64,000 nt of DNA from CF-167 sp963695195. Lineage in GTDB: Bacteria; Chloroflexota; Limnocylindria; QHBO01. The stretch covers positions 806,001 through 870,000 of the forward strand of contig CAVOGE010000007.1 in assembly GCA_963695195.1 (NCBI GenBank), in the 5' to 3' direction. Positions 58,645 to 64,000 of this stretch are shown in pieces (the stretch's first letter is position 1; each line of letters starts with the position of its first letter). The notes beneath the pieces were generated by a model that saw only the letters and a list, made by a program, of their open reading frames with translations, did not search any database and was not told the origin of the DNA. The position numbers and the translations under genes are program-made.

Positions 58645-61002
58645 TCAAGGCGTGCCTCCAACCGCCGTCAGCACCTGGTCGAGGGTGTCGACGATCAGAT
58701 CGGCCTCCTGGGCCGTGGCGCACAACGGCGGGCGAACCTTCAGCACGTTGCCCTGGCGACCCGTGGTGCCGATCAGGACGCCCTGCTCGCGCATCTGGTC
58801 GCGGACCTGCGCCGCGACGTCGCCGGCCGGCCCGCGTGTTGCGCGGTCGACGACCAGCTCCACGCCGGTCATCAGGCCGCGACCCCGGATGTCGCCGATG
58901 ACAGGGTGGCGCGCCGCAAGATCACCAAGCGCGGCCCGCAGCCCCTCTCCGACCACGCGCGAGCTCTCCAGCAGGTTCTCGTCGTCCAGGATGTCGAGCA
59001 CGGCCAGCCCCGCGGCGCAGGCAACCGGGTTGCCGCCGAAGGTGCTGAAGAACTCGGTCTCGGCGGCGAATCGGTCGACGATGTCGGCGCGAGTGATGAC
59101 CGCGGCGATCGGATGGCCGTTGCCCATCGGCTTTCCCAGGGTGACGATGTCGGGGGTGATGCCCCAGGCGGAGAAGCTCCACAGGCCATCGCCGCCACGC
59201 CCGTGGCCGGCCTGCACCTCGTCGGCCACCAGCATCGCCCCGGCGGCGCGGGCACGCGCCAGCATCGGCGCCAGGTGCGCGGAACCCGGGGCGAAGATCC
59301 CGTCCGAGGTGAAGAGGGTGTCGAGGTAGAGCGCGGCCGGCCGGTGGCCTCGCTCCGAGAGCCGAGCGACGGCCAGGTCGATCTCGGTCGCGGCCCGCTC
59401 CCCCGGGTCGGCGAGCTCGCGGTAGATGCCCCGGTAGGCATCGGGCGGCGGGATCGTCTCCACGTGCGCCGGCTGCTCGCCGCGCGGCCACTCCGACGGC
59501 GAGAGATCGGCAATGGCGGCGCTCACGCCGTGGTACGCCCAGGCGTTGACGATGGCCCCGGTCGCGCCGCTCACGATCGTCGCCAGCCGCCAGGCGAGGT
59601 CGGTCGCCTCGCTTCCCGAGTTCACGAACATGACCGTGTCGAGCCCCTCGGGCATGGTCGCCACCAGTCGCTCCGCGAGCTCAATCGCCGCCTCGTGCAG
59701 GTAGCGCGTGTTCGTGTTCAGCGTGGCCGCCTGGTGGGCGATCGCCTCGACCACACGCGGGTGCGAGTGGCCCACCACCGGCACGTTGTTGTACGCGTCG
59801 AGGTAGGCGCGGCCACCGGTGTCGAACAGCCAGCTGCGCTCGCCGCGGACCAGGTGCAGCGGGCGGCGGTAGGTGAGCGGTGAGAGGGCGCTGCCCAGGA
59901 CGCGGCCCCGGCGTGCGATCAGCTCCGCGGTGCCGGCGGCTCGCCATCCCGGTGCGGCCAGCGGAACCGGTCGTGCGGCGGTCGCCAGGCGGCGCCCCGC
60001 CTCGTCAACGCCGACCGCCTCGAGCTGTTCGAGCAGCCGCCAGGCCGGATCGGTCCAGCCGGTGATGTAGGCGTTGTCGGGGTACTGCCGCGTCCGCCAC
60101 TCCGAGATCAGGATCGTCTGCACCATCCGCGCGGCGAGCAGGTCACCGAGCAGGTCCGCCTCCATCTGCTCGAGCGGCGTCACCGAGGTGTACCCGCGCA
60201 GGAAGGCCTCGGCGACCTCGAAGATGTCGTCCCGGCCGCGCAGCAGGGACTGGAGCGTGGCCGAGATGTCGGCCACCAGGGCGGTGTGGGCCATGTCGCC
60301 AAAGTCGATGATCCCGGTCACGCGTCCGGCTTCGTCGAGGAGCAGGTTGTCGAGCGTGGCGTCGTCGTGGATGACCTGTGCCCGCAACGTCGCGTACACC
60401 GGCAGGACCCGCTCGTCGTGGCGCTTCAGGGCTCGCGCCAGGAGTGCATGGCGCCCCGGCTCCTCGACCAGCGCGTGATGCTCCCGCATGGCGGGGATGT
60501 GCTTGAGGTCCCACCAGATCGCGCGCCCCGCGGACGGATGGAAGAAGCCGCGCAGCGCCCGACCCAGGCGCGCCACCGTGACGCCGATCCCCTCGATCGA
60601 CTCTACGCCAAGCTCGGTCGCATCCACGTTGCGCCCCGGCAGGGCCGGCAGCAGGCGAACCAGGTGCGCGACGCCGTCGGCGCCCCTGACGAGGCCGACA
60701 GGTCCGCCCTCGAGCGTCTGAACTCCCACCGGGACGGGGAGCGACGGGTCGATGCGCGCCACGTGCTCGACCGCGGCGACCTCCATCTCGACCACCCCCG
60801 GCTCTTCGCCGGCGTTGGAGACCTTCAGCACCCAGCCCGGGTTGGCCGCACCGGTCGGATCGGTGATGCGGAAGTTCTGGTCGCGCTCGCTGACCAGCGG
60901 GCTGGCCCTGCCGGCGATGCCGAAGGTGGTCCGGACGATGTCCTCCGCCTCGGCGACGGTCAGGCTCGGTGGATCGATCCCCAGGACGCCGGCGGTCTGC
61001 AT
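58645..61002 (-). CDS. APH-type phosphotransferase fused to a class III aminotransferase
   Basis: A 785-residue fusion. Residues 1-340 form an APH/hydroxylysine-kinase-like domain: QVIHDDATLDNLLLDEAGRV with the catalytic aspartate and GIIDFGDMAHTALVADI with the metal aspartate. Residues 350-785 form a class III PLP enzyme: DAYNNVPVVGHSHPRVVEA, MFVNSGSEATDLAWRLA, LVADEVQAGHGRGGDGLW and the PLP lysine in VTLGKPMGNGHPIAAV. In known relatives the kinase phosphorylates a hydroxylated amine (such as hydroxylysine or ethanolamine) and the second domain removes phosphate and ammonia. Both active sites look intact. TACGAT lies 7 nt before the ATG, so the message may be leaderless. Confidence 0.85.
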   Translation of the reverse strand: MQTAGVLGIDPPSLTVAEAEDIVRTTFGIAGRASPLVSERDQNFRITDPTGAANPGWVLKVSNAGEEPGVVEMEVAAVEHVARIDPSLPVPVGVQTLEGGPVGLVRGADGVAHLVRLLPALPGRNVDATELGVESIEGIGVTVARLGRALRGFFHPSAGRAIWWDLKHIPAMREHHALVEEPGRHALLARALKRHDERVLPVYATLRAQVIHDDATLDNLLLDEAGRVTGIIDFGDMAHTALVADISATLQSLLRGRDDIFEVAEAFLRGYTSVTPLEQMEADLLGDLLAARMVQTILISEWRTRQYPDNAYITGWTDPAWRLLEQLEAVGVDEAGRRLATAARPVPLAAPGWRAAGTAELIARRGRVLGSALSPLTYRRPLHLVRGERSWLFDTGGRAYLDAYNNVPVVGHSHPRVVEAIAHQAATLNTNTRYLHEAAIELAERLVATMPEGLDTVMFVNSGSEATDLAWRLATIVSGATGAIVNAWAYHGVSAAIADLSPSEWPRGEQPAHVETIPPPDAYRGIYRELADPGERAATEIDLAVARLSERGHRPAALYLDTLFTSDGIFAPGSAHLAPMLARARAAGAMLVADEVQAGHGRGGDGLWSFSAWGITPDIVTLGKPMGNGHPIAAVITRADIVDRFAAETEFFSTFGGNPVACAAGLAVLDILDDENLLESSRVVGEGLRAALGDLAARHPVIGDIRGRGLMTGVELVVDRATRGPAGDVAAQVRDQMREQGVLIGTTGRQGNVLKVRPPLCATAQEADLIVDTLDQVLTAVGGTP

Positions 61003-61009
61003 GAGGCCG

Positions 61010-61015
61010 ATCGTA
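61010..61015 (-). promoter_or_regulatory. Leaderless-type promoter of the kinase-aminotransferase fusion
   Basis: The minus strand reads TACGAT, 7 nt before the ATG at 61002. It is back to back with the box at 61024-61029. Confidence 0.45.
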
Positions 61016-61023
61016 CACGCCGG

Positions 61024-61029
61024 TAGACT
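61024..61029 (+). promoter_or_regulatory. Leaderless-type promoter of the DNA ligase gene
   Basis: TAGACT lies 9 nt before the ATG at 61039. A GGAGG directly abuts the ATG, too close to serve as a ribosome-binding site. Confidence 0.4.
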
Positions 61030-61038
61030 CGACGGAGG

Positions 61039-62763
61039 ATGGTCCGCTCCGCACCCTTCGCCGAGTTCGCCCGCGTCGCCGATGCGGTCGCCTCCACCAC
61101 CTCCAAGCTGGCGAAACGCGACGCGCTGGCGGCGTACCTGCGGGCGCTGGCGCCCGACGACCTGCAGGCGGCGGTGACCTTCTTCGCCGGACGCCCGCTC
61201 CCGGGAGCCGCCGATCGGCTGGGCCTCGGCTGGGTTCAACAGTCGCAGTCACTCGCCGCCGCGGCCCAGGCCGACCCCGCGGCGCTCCACGCGGCCTACC
61301 TGCGCCACTCCGATTTCGGCGACGCGGCCGCCGAGCTGTTGGCGCATGCGGCCCCCACCGGCCATCCTCTGACGCTCGGAGCGGTCCGCGACGCGTTCCG
61401 GGCCATGAGCGAGACCTCTTCCACCGAGGCGCGCGTGGCGGAGATGACGCGCCTCTTCGAACGTGCGTCGCCGGAGGAGGCGCGCTACGCCGCACGGATC
61501 GCGGCGCGCGAGCTGCGCATCGGCCTGCGGGAGGGGCTGCTGGAGGAGGCGATCGCCGCTGCCTTCCAGCGGCCGCTCGGTGCGGTGCGCCAGGCGCACA
61601 TGCTGCTCGGCGAGCCCGGGGAGGCGGCCGCGCTGGCCAGGGACGACCGGCTGGCCGAGGCCGCGCTCCATCTCGGCCGACCGATCCGCTTCATGCTCGC
61701 CACCCCGGTGGCCGATGCCGACGAGGTGATGCGCCGGGTCGGCGACGAGGCGTGGATCGAGGACAAGTACGACGGCATCCGCGCCCAGCTGCATCTCGTC
61801 GCCGGCGAGGCCCCGCGCCTCTTCTCGCGCGACCTCAACGAGATCACCGCCTCGTTCCCCGAGGTCGCCCAGGCGGCCGCCGGCCTGGCGCAGAAGATGG
61901 TGATCGACGGGGAGCTGGTCCCGTATCGGTCCGGATCGGTGCTCGACTTCGCGAGTCTGCAGACGCGCCTTGGCCGGGTTGCGCCGAGCCCCGAGCTGAT
62001 CGCCGAGGTGCCGGTCGTGCTGGTCGCATTCGACCTCCTGCATCTGGCAGGTCGCGACCTTCTGGAGGTGCCGCTGCGTGAGCGCCGTGCCGCGCTCGAG
62101 GCGCTCAGTCTGCCCCTGCTGACCGAAGGTCGGTTCCTCCTCTCGCACCTCGCGGCGGCGCGATCGGCCGACGAGGTGGAGCGTCACTTCGACGATGCCC
62201 GTGAGCGCCGCAACGAGGGCCTGATGGTCAAGGACCCCGATTCGGTCTACCAGCCCGGGCGGCGCGGGCTCGGCTGGCTGAAGCTGAAGAAGGCGCTCGC
62301 CACGCTCGACTGCGTGGTGGTGGGGGTCGAGTGGGGCCACGGCAAGCGGCGCGGCGTCCTCTCCGACTACACCTTCGCCGTGCGCTCGCCCGACGGCGAG
62401 TCGCTGCTCACCATTGGCAAGGCCTACACCGGCCTGACCGATGCGGAGATCGCAGCCATGACAGAACGATTCAAGGCCACGACGCTCCAGGACTTCGGTC
62501 GCTACCGGACCGTCGTCCCCGAGGTGGTGGTGGAGATCGCCTTCGACCGAATCATGCGCTCGAAGCGGCACGACTCAGGTTTCGCGATGCGCTTCCCCCG
62601 CATCGTCCGCATCCGCGATGACAAGGCACGGGCCGAAATCGATGACCTCGCCACCGTGGAGAAGCTCTTCACCGCACAGGCGAGCGGCCGGATCCTGCTG
62701 GCACGTGGGCCGCGCGGGGAGATGGAGCGCATCACCGCCACCGGTGAGACGGATGGGGACTAG
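61039..62763 (+). CDS. lig: ATP-dependent DNA ligase
   Basis: A 574-residue ligase of the archaeal/LigB type with three domains. The N-terminal DNA-binding domain (1-215) has FAGRPLPGAADRLGLGW and AARELRIGLREGLLEEAI. The adenylation domain has motif I EDKYDGIRAQLHL with the AMP-accepting lysine, then MVIDGELVPYRSG, VAFDLLHLAGRDLLEV and EGLMVKDPDSVYQPGRRGLG with WLKLKK. The OB-fold domain closes the protein. Bacteria use NAD-dependent LigA for replication, so this one probably works in repair. All core residues are intact, in contrast to the ligase-like gene at 28965-29651. Confidence 0.95.
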   Translation: MVRSAPFAEFARVADAVASTTSKLAKRDALAAYLRALAPDDLQAAVTFFAGRPLPGAADRLGLGWVQQSQSLAAAAQADPAALHAAYLRHSDFGDAAAELLAHAAPTGHPLTLGAVRDAFRAMSETSSTEARVAEMTRLFERASPEEARYAARIAARELRIGLREGLLEEAIAAAFQRPLGAVRQAHMLLGEPGEAAALARDDRLAEAALHLGRPIRFMLATPVADADEVMRRVGDEAWIEDKYDGIRAQLHLVAGEAPRLFSRDLNEITASFPEVAQAAAGLAQKMVIDGELVPYRSGSVLDFASLQTRLGRVAPSPELIAEVPVVLVAFDLLHLAGRDLLEVPLRERRAALEALSLPLLTEGRFLLSHLAAARSADEVERHFDDARERRNEGLMVKDPDSVYQPGRRGLGWLKLKKALATLDCVVVGVEWGHGKRRGVLSDYTFAVRSPDGESLLTIGKAYTGLTDAEIAAMTERFKATTLQDFGRYRTVVPEVVVEIAFDRIMRSKRHDSGFAMRFPRIVRIRDDKARAEIDDLATVEKLFTAQASGRILLARGPRGEMERITATGETDGD

Positions 62764-62789
62764 AGCCGCTGAACGCTGCGACGCGCTGG

Positions 62790-62795
62790 TAGCAT
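62790..62795 (+). promoter_or_regulatory. Leaderless-type promoter at 62790
   Basis: TAGCAT lies 6 nt before the ATG at 62802. Confidence 0.45.
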
Positions 62796-62801
62796 CGGGT
62801 C

Positions 62802-63416
62802 ATGAACGCGTTCGCCGTCGATCCGTTCGCTGTCTCCGCGACCCGTTCGGTTGCGGTCGACGTCTACACCGCCGCGTACCGGGTCTCAGGCCAGACGGTG
62901 ACCCGTTTCGGGCGCGTCGCCGACATCGTCAACCAGATCTCCTCGACGCACCTGGTGATCGACGAGGCCACCGTCAGCGAGTACACGGATCCGACCGCCA
63001 CGATATCGGCCCAGCAGGTGCTGGTGACGGTTGACGAGATCCTCTTCCTGATGGCCGCCGAGACCGACGGCGCCGCTCGCCCGGAGATGCGCATCCAGAA
63101 GCGTGCGGTACGGGCGCAGCTGGGGCTGCCCCCGTTTCGCCTCACCGGAGCGGTGCACGTGCCGCAGGGGAGCCGTCCGGCCGACGGGCTGCTCAACGTT
63201 GGGGAACGCTTCCTGGCGATGACCGAGGTGACCATCGCCTCTGGGGTGTACCCGGAGCTGGCACGCACCGCACCGGCCGTGGCGATTCAACGCCAGCGGG
63301 CACACGTGCTGCTGGTGACCGACGACGAGCAGCCCGACCAGTTGCTGGCCGACGTGCTTGATGCGGCAACCGCTGAGCGCTGGCTGAAGCCCCGCGAGAA
63401 CGACGAGGCGGGCTGA
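62802..63416 (+). CDS. Hypothetical protein
   Basis: A 204-residue soluble protein. The central region (about 15-165) is rich in beta strands (VDVYTAAYRVSGQTVTRFGR, HLVIDEATVSEYTDP, QQVLVTVDEILFLMAAETDG, FRLTGAVHVPQGSRPADGLL, FLAMTEVTIASG). The duplication of a strand pattern suggests two similar small barrels. Not recognised. It ends 4 bp before the convergent NERD-like gene. Confidence 0.65.
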   Translation: MNAFAVDPFAVSATRSVAVDVYTAAYRVSGQTVTRFGRVADIVNQISSTHLVIDEATVSEYTDPTATISAQQVLVTVDEILFLMAAETDGAARPEMRIQKRAVRAQLGLPPFRLTGAVHVPQGSRPADGLLNVGERFLAMTEVTIASGVYPELARTAPAVAIQRQRAHVLLVTDDEQPDQLLADVLDAATAERWLKPRENDEAG

Positions 63417-63420
63417 CCGG

Positions 63421-64000
63421 CTACGCGCTCTGGGTCGTGGGTGCCGCCGACGGGCTTCGCGATTCCGCCTCGCCGGCCTCCAGGACTGCCTCCACGAACC
63501 GTCCGACACGCTGCGGATCCATCCGCTGCACGCGCCCGATCAGTTGGGCAAACCACGGGGCGTTGTCCGTGGTGACGACCTCGAGGTCGGGCTCCTCCAG
63601 GACGATCCGGGAGTGCGGCCGCGGGAAGGCGATCGCCCCGGCGACGGGGATCGGCACCCCTGGGAGTACCGTGCCCGTCCAGCGCGTCACCGCCTGCACC
63701 ACCGCCCGCGCGTCCAACGACGGGTTGGTGATGCATGGCACCCATCCGGCGCGGGTCCGCGTGTCCTGGTCCCAGCTGAGCCCGCGGACGCGGTAGCTCC
63801 CGTGCCATCGGCGCGCGATCACGGCGCGCACCCCCGGCGGGCCGACCAGCAGGGCGGTCAGGTCATCAGGGACGCCGGGCAGCCGCGGGGAGACGATCAG
63901 GACGTAGCTGTCGTCGAACGCCGGAGCCAGCAGCCGCACCAGGTCATCGCCGCGCTCCCGTGTCCTGCGTCGGCCCGCCGAGAAGGCACGCAGTGCGATG
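63421..64000 (-). CDS. NERD-like domain protein (5' end outside the window)
   Basis: The frame is open from the stop at 63421 to the window edge (about 193 residues). The residues before the GTG at 63937 (ERGDDLVRLLAPAF) already look like the start of the domain, so the true start is probably beyond 64000. LTALLVGPPGVRAVIARRWH, a core of strands, NPSLDARAVVQAVTRWTG and VPVAGAIAFPRPHSRIVLE fit the order of NERD (nuclease-related) domains. The catalytic lysine and acidic residues of active nucleases are not obvious. Assignment tentative. Confidence 0.45.
   Translation of the reverse strand, partial: IALRAFSAGRRRTRERGDDLVRLLAPAFDDSYVLIVSPRLPGVPDDLTALLVGPPGVRAVIARRWHGSYRVRGLSWDQDTRTRAGWVPCITNPSLDARAVVQAVTRWTGTVLPGVPIPVAGAIAFPRPHSRIVLEEPDLEVVTTDNAPWFAQLIGRVQRMDPQRVGRFVEAVLEAGEAESRSPSAAPTTQSA

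Overview
This is a 64-kb chromosomal stretch from a high-GC, gene-dense bacterium with no prophage, insertion sequence, rRNA or CRISPR array. The set of genes (a nuoA-N complex I cluster, pdxST, an R3H-domain AAA ATPase, a cyclic-di-AMP receptor of the DarA/PstA type, a KimA-like permease, a PASTA kinase) suits a free-living Chloroflexota-like lineage. That assignment is inferred from gene content only.

Layout. 1-15078: complex I on the minus strand, read A-B-C-D-H-(I/E fusion)-F-(G-like flavoprotein), then a 326-bp spacer with three palindromes, then J-K-L-M-N. 15079-22376, minus strand: an NTP-transferase-like protein, a DinB-like protein, darA, tmk, an R3H ATPase, a GNAT protein and pdxT-pdxS. 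22470-26362, plus strand: HNH nuclease, CCA-adding enzyme, a DeoC homologue without its Schiff-base lysine, galE. 26359-27536, minus strand: ZIP transporter and Fur-family regulator. 27625-31174, plus strand: DEAD-box helicase, a ligase-like protein without its catalytic lysine, endonuclease III and small proteins. 31251-36640: two near-identical tRNA-Thr(CGT) copies flanking a KdpDE-like two-component pair and a KimA-like permease. 36666-39221: a DUF2269 protein and two peptide-type ABC permeases. 39249-45362: a polyamine or gamma-glutamyl catabolic locus (PuuD-, PuuC-, PuuA- and PuuP-like proteins plus an SDR). 45626-56206: ribosomal protein L25, a second two-component system, an HtrA protease, folBPC, a Cys-rich protein, thioredoxin, a PASTA kinase and galU. 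56409-64000: small proteins, tRNA-Glu, a sulfite-oxidase-like protein, a kinase-aminotransferase fusion, an ATP-dependent DNA ligase and a NERD-like protein cut by the window end.

The most unusual feature is the electron-input arm of complex I. The quinone and membrane parts (NuoA, B, C, D, H, J-N) look normal. The N-terminal half of NuoI is fused to a NuoE that has lost two of its four [2Fe-2S] cysteines. NuoF has lost the usual NADH-site acidic motif and one N3 cysteine. NuoG has no molybdopterin-type domain: its [2Fe-2S] and [4Fe-4S] modules bracket a GltD/NfnB-type FAD-NAD(P)H module, and its C-terminus carries what looks like the missing second half of NuoI. This suggests a complex I whose electron entry has moved from the FMN of NuoF to a GltD-type flavin. 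The flavoprotein gene is interrupted by a one-base frameshift that needs confirming.

Two expression habits recur. Many genes have a TAnnnT-type -10 box only 6-10 nt before the start codon, the layout of leaderless mRNAs. Two complex I genes (nuoC, nuoJ) appear to start at CTG behind good Shine-Dalgarno sites.
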